Below, one piece after another: positions 48,251 to 57,481 of a stretch of DNA of 64,000 nucleotides. The notes beneath the pieces were generated by a model. That model made no database searches and was not told the origin of the DNA. It saw only the letters and a list, made by a program, of their open reading frames with translations. The stretch comes from Curvibacter sp. GWA2_63_95 (GTDB lineage Bacteria > Pseudomonadota > Gammaproteobacteria > Burkholderiales > Burkholderiaceae_C), in contig MGPB01000018.1 of the NCBI GenBank assembly GCA_001795455.1, positions 1 through 64,000 on the forward strand. Direction: 5' to 3'. Positions within the stretch are counted from its first letter, which is position 1; every line of letters begins with the position of its first letter. A program made the translations under genes and the position numbers.

Positions 48251-49341
48251 ACGCTGCCTGCGATGGGCGTGAGCGCGGGCACCACGTCACCACACTGCGC
48301 GCGGTGGCGCAGCACATGGTCCATCACCACCAGAGCCAGCATGGCTTCGGCAATCGGTGTGGCGCGAATGCCCACACAAGGGTCATGCCGCCCCTTGGTG
48401 ATTACCTGGGTGGGGTTGCCCTGCGAATCAATGGAATCACGCGGCGTGATGATGGAGCTGGTGGGCTTGATGGCAATGCTCACCTCCAGGTCTTGCCCGG
48501 TGGTGATGCCGCCCAGCACGCCACCGGCGTTGTTGCTGGCAAAACCGTGGGGCGTGAGGCTGTCGCCGTGCGTAGTGCCGCGCTGCGAAACGCTGGCAAA
48601 CCCGGCGCCAATTTCCACGCCCTTGACCGCGTTGATGCCCATCATGGCGTAGGCAATGTCGGCATCCATCTTGTCGAACAGCGGCTCGCCCAGGCCCACG
48701 GGCACGTTGGTCGCGCTCACACGGATCTTGGCGCCACAGGAGTCACCCGCCTTGCGCAGCGCGTCCATATAGTCTTCCAGCGCCTGCACATCGGCCACGG
48801 GGGCAAAAAATGGGTTGTGGGGCACGTGGTCCCAGCTCTCAAAGGCAATCGGCAGCTCACCAACCTGCGTCATGCAGCCGCGGAATTCGGTGGCGTACTT
48901 TTCCTTGAGCCATTTCTTGGCCACGGCACCCGCCGCCACCATGGGCGCGGTGAGTCGGGCGCTGGAACGGCCACCACCGCGTGGGTCGCGGATGCCGTAT
49001 TTCTGGAAGTAGCTGTAGTCGGCGTGTCCGGGGCGGAAGGTCTCCAGAATGTTGCCGTAGTCCTTGCTGCGCTGGTCGGTGTTCTGGATCAACAGCGCAA
49101 TCGGCGTACCGGTGGTTTTGCCCTGGTAGACACCGCTGAGGATCTGCACTGCATCGGGCTCATTGCGCTGGGTCACGTGGCGGCTGGTGCCAGGGCGGCG
49201 GCGGTCCAGGTCAATCTGGATGTCGGCCTCCGTCAGTTCCATGCCCGGGGGGCAGCCGTCAATGATGCAGCCAATGGCCGGGCCGTGGGATTCACCAAAG
49301 TTGGTGACGGTGAAGAGGTGTCCGAAGGTGTTGCCGCTCAT
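48247..49341 (-). CDS. aroC: Chorismate synthase
   Basis: AroC uses reduced FMN to make chorismate from EPSP. The 364-residue protein starts [20 protein letters not shown] and has [27 protein letters not shown] and the [10 protein letters not shown] segment. The ATG at 49341 gives the conserved start; an upstream ATG would add 26 unrelated residues. It is divergent from the cupin gene. Confidence 0.97.
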   Translation of the reverse strand: MSGNTFGHLFTVTNFGESHGPAIGCIIDGCPPGMELTEADIQIDLDRRRPGTSRHVTQRNEPDAVQILSGVYQGKTTGTPIALLIQNTDQRSKDYGNILETFRPGHADYSYFQKYGIRDPRGGGRSSARLTAPMVAAGAVAKKWLKEKYATEFRGCMTQVGELPIAFESWDHVPHNPFFAPVADVQALEDYMDALRKAGDSCGAKIRVSATNVPVGLGEPLFDKMDADIAYAMMGINAVKGVEIGAGFASVSQRGTTHGDSLTPHGFASNNAGGVLGGITTGQDLEVSIAIKPTSSIITPRDSIDSQGNPTQVITKGRHDPCVGIRATPIAEAMLALVVMDHVLRHRAQCGDVVPALTPIAGSV

Positions 49342-49402
49342 AGTGGCCGAATTATCCCAGACCGGGCCACACGGCCCTGCAGGCTGGAACACTTTATGCA
49401 TC

Positions 49403-49415
49403 GTGCTGCAGTGCA
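49403..49415 (+). promoter_or_regulatory. Second GTGCTGCAGTGCA motif (aroC / cupin gap)
   Basis: Identical 13-mer to the one upstream of phaR (minus strand, 24557-24569). It lies 40 nt before the cupin ATG. If the phaR copy is a PhaR site, this gene may be in the PhaR regulon. Confidence 0.3.
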
Positions 49416-49455
49416 CCATTTCAGTGTTTTCAGCTTGTTTGAACAGGAGTGAGCC

Positions 49456-49878
49456 ATGCTAGACCGCACCAGCACCCAGTTTTCCCATGTCAAGCCCGAA
49501 GACACGCAATTTGTGTCGGGCGGACTGCGTGATTTTTTCTTGTACCGCGATCTCGGTGTGGCCGAAGCCACCCACGGCAAGGTGATTGCGCACCTGGTGA
49601 AGGCGAACATGGCACCAGAAACAGGCACCGGTTGGCACCGTCATGAGGCAGATTTCCAGATCGTCATCATGACCAAGGGCTGGGCCAAGTTCATGTACGA
49701 AGACAAAGAGACCCTGGTGCAGGCTGGCGACGTGGTGCACCAGCGCCCCGGCATCCGCCACTTCCTGTTCGACTATTCGCCCGACATGGAGTACCTGGAA
49801 ATCGTGTCACCTGCCGACTTCAAGTCGATTGACGTGGAGCCGGTGTGTGCGGTGCCAGCGCCCACGCCCTGGGCGTGA
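49456..49878 (+). CDS. Cupin-domain protein
   Basis: The 140-residue single-domain cupin has the metal motif ([19 protein letters not shown]) near residue 58 and the second motif in [15 protein letters not shown]. The function is unknown; small cupins can be dioxygenases, isomerases or binding proteins. GGAG lies before the ATG. A candidate PhaR site is upstream. A family B repeat follows the stop. Confidence 0.85.
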   Translation: MLDRTSTQFSHVKPEDTQFVSGGLRDFFLYRDLGVAEATHGKVIAHLVKANMAPETGTGWHRHEADFQIVIMTKGWAKFMYEDKETLVQAGDVVHQRPGIRHFLFDYSPDMEYLEIVSPADFKSIDVEPVCAVPAPTPWA

Positions 49879-49879
49879 G

Positions 49880-49960
49880 CGGCAATTCCGCGCCGGGCCG
49901 CCCCAAGCGGAATTAGCCCCTCGAGGGGCAGCGACCCGCGCAGCGGTGGAGCGTGGGGAC
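49880..49960 (-). repeat. Family B GC-rich repeat, copy B4
   Basis: On the minus strand: CCCCACGCTCCACCGCTGCGCGGGTCGC, TGCCCCTCGAGGGGC hairpin, TAATTCCGC / GCGGAATT flanking CTTGGGGCGGCCCGGC. It fills the gap between the convergent cupin and GST genes. It is very close to B2 in its parts. Confidence 0.8.
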
Positions 49961-50617
49961 TTAGAACTCCGCATCCAATTCGTCGATTTCCTCGGGCTCG
50001 GCCTTGGCAGCGGCCACCCACTCTTGCATGGCGGGCAGCGCCATGATGCGTTTGCAATAGGCCGCAGCCTCCTTGTCGATGGCCACGTCATAGGTCAAAA
50101 AGCGGGTCACCACCGGGGCATACATGGCATCGGCCAGGCAGGGTTGTTTGCCAAACAGGTAGGGCCCGCCGTAGGTCTGAAGGCAGTCTTTCCAGATGGC
50201 CAACACCCGGTCGATATCGGCCTGCGCACGCGACCACACCTTGAACTGGGGAAAGTGCGCCTTCAGGTTCATGGGCAGCGAGCCGCGCATGGAAGCAAAG
50301 CCGGAGTGCATTTCGCCACACACCGCGCGGCAGTGGGCCCGCGCCTTGATATCGGCCGGCAGCAAGCCGGCCTTGGGTTTGATTTCGTTGAGGTATTCAC
50401 CAATCGCCAGGGTGTCCCACACATTCACCCCGTTATGCAGCAGCGAGGGCACCAGCATGCTGCTGGAGAGCAGCAGCATCTCCGCCTTCATGGCCGGGTC
50501 ATCCGGGGAAATCACCGCTTCGGTGAACTCCAAACCCGCCAGCTTGGCCATCAACCAGCCCCGCAATGCCCAAGCGCCGTAGTTTTTGCTGCTGATGGTC
50601 AGTACTGCCTTGGCCAT
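49961..50617 (-). CDS. Glutathione S-transferase family protein
   Basis: The 218-residue protein has the N-terminal thioredoxin-like GST domain (LTISSKNYGAWALRGWLMAKLAGL, a Ser/Tyr-type site; VPSLLHNGVNVWDTLAIGEYL) and the helical C-terminal domain with KQPCLADAMYAPVV. AGGAGG precedes the ATG at 50617. It is divergent from phaZ and shares a 123-nt gap. Confidence 0.88.
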   Translation of the reverse strand: MAKAVLTISSKNYGAWALRGWLMAKLAGLEFTEAVISPDDPAMKAEMLLLSSSMLVPSLLHNGVNVWDTLAIGEYLNEIKPKAGLLPADIKARAHCRAVCGEMHSGFASMRGSLPMNLKAHFPQFKVWSRAQADIDRVLAIWKDCLQTYGGPYLFGKQPCLADAMYAPVVTRFLTYDVAIDKEAAAYCKRIMALPAMQEWVAAAKAEPEEIDELDAEF

Positions 50618-50740
50618 GGAAGGGACCTCCTGCGGGAAAGTGATGCCCAAACCGTCGCAAGGCCTGTGCCAACACATTGGCCCACAACTTGCCTGCGGCC
50701 TATGCACCCGGCCACAAGCCGCTTTGACCACAGGACCACC

Positions 50741-51958
50741 ATGCTGTACCAGGCCTACCAAACCCAGTCCGACCTCACCTCCCCCCTGCGCCTGATGGCC
50801 CAGGGCCTGGGCGCCTCGCTGTGGATGAACCAGACCGAAGGCAGCATGCTGCGCAAGATGGCGGCGGGCATGGAAGTCTTGTCGCGCCTGCGGCTCACCC
50901 ACACCCGCCCCGCCTATGGCATTGACAGCGTGAAGGTGGGCGAGCGAGACATTGCGGTGGCAGAGCACGCCGTGCTGACCATGCCCTTTGGCACCTTGCT
51001 GCATTTCCAGAAGCAGGAGCCCACGGCAGAACCCCAACCCAAGGTGCTGCTGGTGGCGCCACTCTCAGGCCACTTTGCCACGCTGCTGCGCGAAACCGCG
51101 CGCACCCTGCTGCAAGACCACGACGTCTATATCACCGACTGGCACAACGCGCGTGACGTGGCATTGCGCCACGGCCCCTTCGGGCTGGATGACTACATCG
51201 ACCACATGATCCGCTTCACCCAGACCATAGGCCCCGGCACCCATGTGATTGCGGTGTGCCAACCCTGTGTGGCGGCACTGGCAGCCACGGCCCTCATGGC
51301 CGAAGACGACGACCCGGCCCAGCCGCGCAGCCTCACCCTGATGGCGGGTCCGGTGGACTGCCGTGTGAACCCTACCGAGGTGAACAAGCTGGCGGTGAGC
51401 AAACCGATTGACTGGTTCGAGAAAAACCTGATCAGCCATGTGCCCCTGCCCCACAAGGGTTACATGCGCCGCGTGTACCCGGGTTTTGTGCAGCTCAGCG
51501 CGTTTTTGAGCATGAACCTGGACCGGCACAAACAGTCGTTCAAAGACCTGTACCAGCACCTGGTGAACGGTGACCTGGAAAAAGCCAACGTGACCCGGGT
51601 GTTCTACGACGAGTACCTGGCGGTGAACGACCTGCCAGCCGAGTTTTACCTGGAGACGGTGGAGAAAGTCTTCCAGACCTACGACCTGCCACTAGGCAAG
51701 CTGAGCTACAAAGACCGTATCGTCAACCCTGCCGCCATCCGCCGCACGGCGCTGATGACGGTGGAAGGCGAGCGTGATGACATTTGTGCCGTGGGCCAGA
51801 CGGTGGCTGCGCAAGACCTGTGCAGCAGCGTGCGCCCGTATAAAAAAACACACCATGTGCAGACCGGGGTCGGGCACTATGGTGTGTTCAGTGGGCGCAA
51901 GTGGAACCAGCAGATTTACCCGCGGGTGCGGGACATGATCCACGCCAGTGAAGGTTAG
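50741..51958 (+). CDS. phaZ: Intracellular polyhydroxybutyrate depolymerase
   Basis: PhaZ mobilises stored PHB. The 405-residue protein is of the intracellular depolymerase type with the VCQPC segment holding the catalytic Cys (Cys173), the upstream APLSGHFATLLRET, and the GHYGVFSGRKWNQQIYPRVRDM end with the catalytic His. It fits PHB metabolism together with phaR in this window. The start ATG at 50741 is the first family-like Met. The stop overlaps the convergent CBS gene stop by 3 nt. Confidence 0.93.
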   Translation: MLYQAYQTQSDLTSPLRLMAQGLGASLWMNQTEGSMLRKMAAGMEVLSRLRLTHTRPAYGIDSVKVGERDIAVAEHAVLTMPFGTLLHFQKQEPTAEPQPKVLLVAPLSGHFATLLRETARTLLQDHDVYITDWHNARDVALRHGPFGLDDYIDHMIRFTQTIGPGTHVIAVCQPCVAALAATALMAEDDDPAQPRSLTLMAGPVDCRVNPTEVNKLAVSKPIDWFEKNLISHVPLPHKGYMRRVYPGFVQLSAFLSMNLDRHKQSFKDLYQHLVNGDLEKANVTRVFYDEYLAVNDLPAEFYLETVEKVFQTYDLPLGKLSYKDRIVNPAAIRRTALMTVEGERDDICAVGQTVAAQDLCSSVRPYKKTHHVQTGVGHYGVFSGRKWNQQIYPRVRDMIHASEG

Positions 51959-52422
51959 GTGTTCTCGGCTTCGGGCTTGGCGTCTTCGCCTTCGGGCCAG
52001 TCGCGGATGTAGGCCTTGAGCATCTTGTTCTCGAAGTTCTGGCTGTCCACCACGGCCTTGGCCACGTCGTAGAAGCTGATCACCCCCATGAGCATGCGGT
52101 TGTCGATGACGGGCATGTAGCGCGCGTGGCGCTCCAGCATCATGCGGCGCACTTCATCCATCTCGGTTTCCATGGTGCAGGTCAGCGGGCCGGGGTCCAT
52201 GGCGCGGTAGACGCTGGTGGTGCCAAAGGCGCCGCCGTTTTTGACGACCGCCTGAATCACCTCGCGGAAGGTCAGCATGCCCACCACCAACCCGTGAGAA
52301 ATCACGACCAGCGAGCCAATGTCTTTTTCGGCCATGAGCTGGGCAGCATCGGCCAGGGTGTCTTCCGGCGTGGTGGTGAAAAGCGTACCGCCTTTAACGC
52401 GCAGGATATCGCTGACTTTCAT
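51955..52422 (-). CDS. CBS domain protein
   Basis: The 155-residue protein is a pair of CBS domains (about 1-65 and 75-140; DTLADAAQLMAEKDIGSLVVI, EMDEVRRMMLERHARYMPVID). Such proteins sense adenine nucleotides. No effector domain is fused, and the partner is unknown. The ATG at 52422 begins the first CBS strand; the frame upstream has 18 more codons of no known match. Confidence 0.88.
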   Translation of the reverse strand: MKVSDILRVKGGTLFTTTPEDTLADAAQLMAEKDIGSLVVISHGLVVGMLTFREVIQAVVKNGGAFGTTSVYRAMDPGPLTCTMETEMDEVRRMMLERHARYMPVIDNRMLMGVISFYDVAKAVVDSQNFENKMLKAYIRDWPEGEDAKPEAENT

Positions 52423-52442
52423 GGGGACTTCCTCGTGACACT

Positions 52443-52493
52443 GGGATTGAAACTGAGCATCAAATATAGCCCACAATGCCCCAGTTTCATCCC
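52443..52493. promoter_or_regulatory. Spaced inverted repeat between CBS gene and metY
   Basis: GGGATTGAAACTG (52443-52455) and CAGTTTCATCCC (52482-52493) are inverted, with one extra base in the first arm. They lie between divergent genes. They may form a hairpin or two half sites of a regulator. Confidence 0.4.
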
Positions 52494-52524
52494 GATTACC
52501 AAGTGACTTTCACCGGAGAACCCC

Positions 52525-53838
52525 ATGCCTGGTTACGCTGACCCCGGCTTTGACACACTGGCCCTGCACGCGGGTGCCGCACCCGACCCCACCACGGGCG
52601 CCCGCGCCGTGCCCATCCACCTCACCACCTCGTTTGTGTTCGAGTCCAGCGAACATGCGCAGTCGCTGTTCAACCTGGAGCGTGCGGGTCACGTCTACAG
52701 CCGCATCAGCAACCCCACCAACGCCGTGTTTGAGCAGCGCATGGCCGCACTCGAAGGCGGCATTGGCGCCATCGCCACGTCCAGCGGCCAGGCCGCCCTG
52801 CACCTGGCGGTCGCCACGCTCATGGGCGCAGGCGGCCATATCGTCGCCAGCACCGCGCTCTACGGCGGTTCGCAAAACCTGCTGCACTACACGCTGCGCC
52901 GTTTTGGCATCGACACCACCTTTGTGAAACCCGGCGATGTGGACGGCTGGCGTGCCGCCGTGCGGCCCAACACACGCCTGTTTTTTGGCGAAACCGTGGG
53001 CAACCCCGGGCTGGACGTGCTGGACACACCCACCATTGCGCAGATTGCGCACGAGGCCGGTGTGCCACTGCTGGTGGACTCGACCCTCACCTCGCCCTGG
53101 CTGGTGCAGCCGTTTACCCAGGGAGCTGATCTGGTCTACCACTCGGCCACCAAGTTCCTCAGCGGCCACGGCACGGTGATTGGCGGCGTGGTGGTGGACG
53201 GCGGCAGCTTTGACTGGGCCCGCGCCCATGCGGCCACCGGCCGCTTTGCCGAACTGGCTGCGCCCTACGAGGGCTTCCACCACATGAATTTCAGTGAGGA
53301 AAGCACCGTCGGTGCCTTCCTGCTGCGCGCACGCCGCGAAGGCCTGCGCGACTTTGGCGCCTGCATGAGCCCACACACGGCCTGGCTGATTTTGCAGGGC
53401 ATCGAAACGCTGGGCCTGCGCATGGCACGCCACATCAGCAACACCGAAAAGGTGGTGGAGTTCTTGGCCAGCCAGCCCTTTGTGGGCCGTGTGGGCCACC
53501 CGCTGCTGGAGAGCCACCCCAGCCATGCGCTGGCGCAAAAGCTGCTGCCCAAAGGCGCGGGCTCGGTCTTCAGTTTTGACCTGAAAGGCAACCGCGAGCA
53601 GGGCAAAAAGTTCATTGAGACGCTCAAGGTCTTCAGCCACTTGGCCAATGTGGGCGACTGCCGCAGCCTGGTCATCCACCCCGCCAGCACCACCCACTTC
53701 CGCATGAGCGACGAGGCGCTGGCCGCCGGTGGCATCACGCAGGGCACCATCCGCCTGTCCATAGGCCTGGAAGACCCGGACGATTTGATGGACGACCTGA
53801 AGCGCGCGCTGAAGGCGGCCGAGAAAGCAGGAGCCTGA
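52525..53838 (+). CDS. metY: O-acetyl/O-succinylhomoserine sulfhydrylase
   Basis: This PLP enzyme of the Cys/Met metabolism family makes homocysteine from an acylhomoserine and sulfide. The 437-residue protein has IHLTTSFVFESSEHAQSLF, the YSRISNPT segment, and PLP Lys210 in LVYHSATKFLSGHG. The longer O-acetylhomoserine class has lengths around 430, so MetY fits best. GGAG precedes the ATG. A hydrolase gene follows 2 nt after the stop. Confidence 0.93.
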   Translation: MPGYADPGFDTLALHAGAAPDPTTGARAVPIHLTTSFVFESSEHAQSLFNLERAGHVYSRISNPTNAVFEQRMAALEGGIGAIATSSGQAALHLAVATLMGAGGHIVASTALYGGSQNLLHYTLRRFGIDTTFVKPGDVDGWRAAVRPNTRLFFGETVGNPGLDVLDTPTIAQIAHEAGVPLLVDSTLTSPWLVQPFTQGADLVYHSATKFLSGHGTVIGGVVVDGGSFDWARAHAATGRFAELAAPYEGFHHMNFSEESTVGAFLLRARREGLRDFGACMSPHTAWLILQGIETLGLRMARHISNTEKVVEFLASQPFVGRVGHPLLESHPSHALAQKLLPKGAGSVFSFDLKGNREQGKKFIETLKVFSHLANVGDCRSLVIHPASTTHFRMSDEALAAGGITQGTIRLSIGLEDPDDLMDDLKRALKAAEKAGA

Positions 53839-53840
53839 CC

Positions 53841-54662
53841 ATGGAAATCACTGTCAACGGCGCCACGGCCTACTGCTACACCGGCGGCAAACCTTTTGAT
53901 GCCGCCAAACCCACCGTGGTCTTCATCCACGGCGTGCTCAACGACCACAGCGTCTGGATCCTGCAAAGCCGCTACTTGGCCCACCACGGCTACAACGTGC
54001 TGGCCGTGGACCTGCCCGGCCACTGCCGCAGCGGCGGCGAGGCGCCTGCCAGCGTGGAAGCCGCAGCAGATTTCATCGTCGCGCTGCTGGATGCGGCAGG
54101 TGTGGACAAAGCCGCACTGATCGGTCACAGCTGGGGCTCGCTGATTGCGCTGGAAGCGGCTGCGCGTTTGAAAGAACGCGCCACCCACTTGGTGCTGGTG
54201 GGCACGGCCTACCCCATGAAGGTGTCGCCCGCGTTGCTGGAAACATCCCTCAGTGAGCCCATGAAGGCGCTGACCATGGTGAACGTGTTTTCGCGCAGCA
54301 CGCTGGCCGCACCGCCCTCGGCACTGGGGCCGGGCACCTGGGTATACGGCAGCAGCATGGCGTTGGGCCGCCGCGTGCTGGCCAGCAACACGGCGGTCAA
54401 TGTGTTCCACCGCGGATTCTCGGCCTGCAACAACTACGCGGGTGGTGAAGAAGCCATGGCACAGGTGCTGTGCCCGGTGCTGTTTGTACTGGGCGAGCAA
54501 GACCAGATGACCACGCCCAAAGCCGCGCAACTGCTGCTGGCTGCCGCCCGCCAGCGCGCAGCCCGCACCGTGCTGCACATGGTGCCCGTGGGCCACCACC
54601 AAATGACCGAAGCCCCGGAGCAAACCCTGTCCGCCATGCGACAGTTTTTGGCCAGCACCTAG
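53841..54662 (+). CDS. Alpha/beta hydrolase
   Basis: The 273-residue protein has FIHGVLNDH (oxyanion region, 28-36), the nucleophile GHSWGS with Ser97, the acid in GEQDQM, and the His in GHHQMTEAP. The substrate is unknown. It starts 2 nt after metY and is likely co-transcribed; a direct role in methionine synthesis is not implied by the sequence. Confidence 0.88.
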   Translation: MEITVNGATAYCYTGGKPFDAAKPTVVFIHGVLNDHSVWILQSRYLAHHGYNVLAVDLPGHCRSGGEAPASVEAAADFIVALLDAAGVDKAALIGHSWGSLIALEAAARLKERATHLVLVGTAYPMKVSPALLETSLSEPMKALTMVNVFSRSTLAAPPSALGPGTWVYGSSMALGRRVLASNTAVNVFHRGFSACNNYAGGEEAMAQVLCPVLFVLGEQDQMTTPKAAQLLLAAARQRAARTVLHMVPVGHHQMTEAPEQTLSAMRQFLAST

Positions 54663-54730
54663 GGCAAGTGCGCTTGCCAAGCGCAAGCGCTCTGCCCGAC
54701 CATGGCGCACTACCAGTCAGGAGAGCGACC

Positions 54731-55072
54731 ATGGACGCCACCCACACCCCCAGCCCCACCGCCGTGGACCCGCGCAGCTTCCACAGCTTTGCGGAGTTCT
54801 ACCCTTTTTACTTGGGCGAACACAGCAACACCACCTGCCGCCGCCTGCACTTTGTAGGCTCCAGCCTCACGCTGGTGTGCCTGGCCATGCTGCTGGCCAC
54901 CGGCAAGCCGCAGTACCTGCTGTATGGCTTGTTGTGCGGCTACGGCTTTGCCTGGGTGGGCCACTTTGGCTTTGAGAAAAACAAGCCCGCCAGCTTCAAG
55001 CGTCCGCTCTACAGCTTTATGGGGGACTGGTGCATGTACCGCGATATTTGGGTCGGGAAGATCAGGTTCTGA
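54731..55072 (+). CDS. DUF962 (Mpo1-like) membrane protein
   Basis: The 113-residue protein has SFAEFYPFYLGEHSNTTCRRLHFVG, a family hallmark of Mpo1/YGL010w with His in EH and RRLHF, and two membrane segments. In yeast Mpo1 is a dioxygenase in sphingolipid base breakdown; the bacterial role is unknown. GGAGAG precedes the ATG at 54731. Confidence 0.85.
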   Translation: MDATHTPSPTAVDPRSFHSFAEFYPFYLGEHSNTTCRRLHFVGSSLTLVCLAMLLATGKPQYLLYGLLCGYGFAWVGHFGFEKNKPASFKRPLYSFMGDWCMYRDIWVGKIRF

Positions 55073-55104
55073 GCAGAAAATTGGCGCGATGGCGCGGGCT
55101 ATTT

Positions 55105-55151
55105 GCTATAAATTAAATAGCTGGTCGAGCATACACCATAAGCACCACAGC
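55105..55151 (+). repeat. Family A interspersed repeat, copy A9 (diverged)
   Basis: GCTATAAATTAAATAGC is a perfect hairpin end, followed by TGGTCGAGCATACACCATAAGCACCACAG, a decayed right half. It lies between DUF962 and the beta-barrel gene. Confidence 0.65.
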
Positions 55152-55326
55152 CCGATTTCGTATATATCGCAAGTAATGGATGGAGACCCGCGAAGCTTGC
55201 GATCCACCACGTGGACGCAAGTCGTTAGCGGGATTAATTTCGCTTAGTATCCATGCAGCGAAATTTGTCGGGTGGCACGCGTCGATGGCTCGCTGAATGT
55301 CCCATGCTTAGAGTTGGAGGTTGCAC

Positions 55327-56085
55327 GTGAAGCGCTTATTTTTTTGGACCCTTGCCGCATTGACAGGCGGGATTGGCAGTGGCGCCCTGGCTCAGACCGG
55401 GTCGGGTGTTGACTGGTCGGGTTTCTATGCTGGCGGCCAAATTGGCGCAATAGACAGCCGCTCGGATGTGAGTATGGTGGTCGGTACAACCAAGTACCTG
55501 GACACAACCGATGCCGCGCAAATTGCCCGCTCCGGAACCCACCAGTTGGGTCAAACGGGCGCGTCTGGCGGTCTGCTCGTTGGCTACGGCAAGCAGTACG
55601 GGAACGTGTTCGTCGGGGTAGAGGCCAGCGCCAATAGCCTTTCCCTTCACAAAGAATATGTAACGACCGAGACCTACGAGACGGTACCTACTGCGCAAAT
55701 GACCCGCAGGAAGACCATCTCCGCAGACTGGATGGCCGGGTTGCGTCTTCGGCTCGGATGGGCACAGCAGAATTGGCTGCCCTATGTGACTGCGGGCATT
55801 GCAGCCACGCGGCTGCAGTTGAACTCCACCTTCTCCGACAATGCTTTCAGTGGCTACTCCCGGGCCTCGACATCGGCTTGGGTGACTGGCACCAGCCTCG
55901 GCTTTGGTAGCGAATACGCGCTGACCAAAAATTGGGCACTGAGGGGCGAATACCTCTACACAAAGTTTGGCAGTGTCTCGACAGAAACAGAAGTCACGAG
56001 CACCAATAACTCCGGCGGAACCTTGGTCCACAAGGCCAATCTGGATACCCAAGGCATTTTCGTGGGAGCCAACTATCGCTTCTGA
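55327..56085 (+). CDS. Outer membrane beta-barrel protein (OmpW/opacity type)
   Basis: The 252-residue protein has a signal peptide (MKRLFFWTLAALTGG ending at ALAQ) and then a beta-barrel pattern beginning DWSGFYAGGQIGAI with repeated aromatic strands and a C-terminal NYRF. The GTG at 55327 has GGAGG at a 7-nt spacing and beats an upstream TTG. The function is unknown; similar proteins are surface antigens or small porins. The base composition around it is less GC-rich than the flanks. Confidence 0.85.
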   Translation: MKRLFFWTLAALTGGIGSGALAQTGSGVDWSGFYAGGQIGAIDSRSDVSMVVGTTKYLDTTDAAQIARSGTHQLGQTGASGGLLVGYGKQYGNVFVGVEASANSLSLHKEYVTTETYETVPTAQMTRRKTISADWMAGLRLRLGWAQQNWLPYVTAGIAATRLQLNSTFSDNAFSGYSRASTSAWVTGTSLGFGSEYALTKNWALRGEYLYTKFGSVSTETEVTSTNNSGGTLVHKANLDTQGIFVGANYRF

Positions 56086-56220
56086 GGCTGGCTGCGGGCA
56101 GCAGAGTCCAAAGGCTTAGACGACTCGCTGCCGTTTGGGTTGCGAGCTCGCGAGTGGGCGTCAGGGCATGGGCGCATTTTGCGTTTGCAGAGTGCAGCGT
56201 CCACCGCCACCACACCGCTA
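56086..56220. other. Gap between convergent beta-barrel and yihY genes
   Basis: 135 nt. A GCGAGCTCGC palindrome and a GCTGGCTGC / GCAGCAG pairing are visible. No T-run terminator. Nothing else recognised. Confidence 0.4.
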
Positions 56221-57444
56221 CTATTTTTGCAGTGCCTCGCGCAGGGTGGTTGCGGGCCAGCGGCCAATTTTCCATAAATTCTCGGTCACGGCATCGGGCT
56301 TGAGCAGGGCCGCGCGCATCAGCGGCTCCAGCACCGTGCCGTCCAGGTCGGCCAGCAGCACGTAGCGGGCTTGGGCGCCGTGTGCGCCGGCTTCGCTGAG
56401 TTGGCCCACCCAGTCCAGCTCCACCAGCATTTGCAGCACCGGCTCCAACCGCAGCGGGTCTACCTGCAAGGTGGTGCGCAGCTGGGTCAGGGTCAGGCCC
56501 TTGTCAGCGCCGGAGCGGGCACGCTCCAGCAATTGCAAGGATTCCAGCGCCAGCTGGAACTGCCAGCCGTGGCCCAGACGGCGGCGCGGCACGCCAGCGA
56601 TCAGGCTGGGCAGGTAGGCCGTGAGGGCTGCGCCCAGCAGCACGATGACCCAGGCCACATAAATCCAGATCAACAAAATGGGCACTGTGGCAAACGCGCC
56701 GTAGACCACCGAATACGTGGGTACCTTGCTCAGGTACAGGGCCAGGCCCTTGCGCGCCAGTTCCATGCCGGCCGATACAAACAGCCCGCCCATCCACGCG
56801 TGGCCCCAGCGCACCTGGGTGTTGGGCACGTAGTGAAACATGGCCGCCATGCCCGTGGCCACCAGCACAAACTGCAGGCTGTCCAGCAGCAGGCTCACGC
56901 CACCCGGCAGCCCGCCCACCAGCCCCTTGGACGCCGACACGGCGTACGAGGTGAGCGACAGGCTGCCCCCCAGCAACAAGGGCCCGAGCGTGATGGCAGC
57001 CCAGTAGATCAGCACACGCTGGCCCAGGGCGCGGCGCTTGCGCACGCGCCAGATGCTGTTGAGCGTGCGGTCGATGGTGAAAATGAGCGCCAGCGCCGTG
57101 CCCAGCAAAATGGCCAGACCGGCCACGCCCAGGCGGCTGGCCTTGCCGGCAAACTGGTTCAGGTAGCCCAGCACCTGGCGGGCAATGTTGTCGGGCACCA
57201 GGCTCTCAATCAGCCATTTCTGCAACACATCCTGAAACTTGGCAAACATGGGAAAGGCGGTGAACACCGCCAGCGCCACGGTAATAAACGGCACCAGCGC
57301 AATGGTGGTGGTGAAGGTCAGGCTGCTGGCGGTCAGGCCCAGGCGGTCTTCGCGGAAGCGCTCGCGCAGCGTGAAGGCGGCGTCTCGCCAAGGGATGCTG
57401 GCCACGTCGCGCAGCCAGGGTTTCAGACGTTCGATCAGTTGCAT
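56221..57444 (-). CDS. YihY/BrkB-family inner membrane protein
   Basis: The 407-residue protein has about six membrane segments over residues 35-265 (LTASSLTFTTTIALVPFITVALAVFTAFP at the start, the YihY hallmark) and a soluble C-terminal extension of about 130 residues. Once misannotated as ribonuclease BN. The role is unknown. The gene is convergent with the beta-barrel gene. Confidence 0.9.
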   Translation of the reverse strand: MQLIERLKPWLRDVASIPWRDAAFTLRERFREDRLGLTASSLTFTTTIALVPFITVALAVFTAFPMFAKFQDVLQKWLIESLVPDNIARQVLGYLNQFAGKASRLGVAGLAILLGTALALIFTIDRTLNSIWRVRKRRALGQRVLIYWAAITLGPLLLGGSLSLTSYAVSASKGLVGGLPGGVSLLLDSLQFVLVATGMAAMFHYVPNTQVRWGHAWMGGLFVSAGMELARKGLALYLSKVPTYSVVYGAFATVPILLIWIYVAWVIVLLGAALTAYLPSLIAGVPRRRLGHGWQFQLALESLQLLERARSGADKGLTLTQLRTTLQVDPLRLEPVLQMLVELDWVGQLSEAGAHGAQARYVLLADLDGTVLEPLMRAALLKPDAVTENLWKIGRWPATTLREALQK

Positions 57445-57481
57445 CCCACTATGATGCCACCAGCCACCGCAGGGGCAGCGG

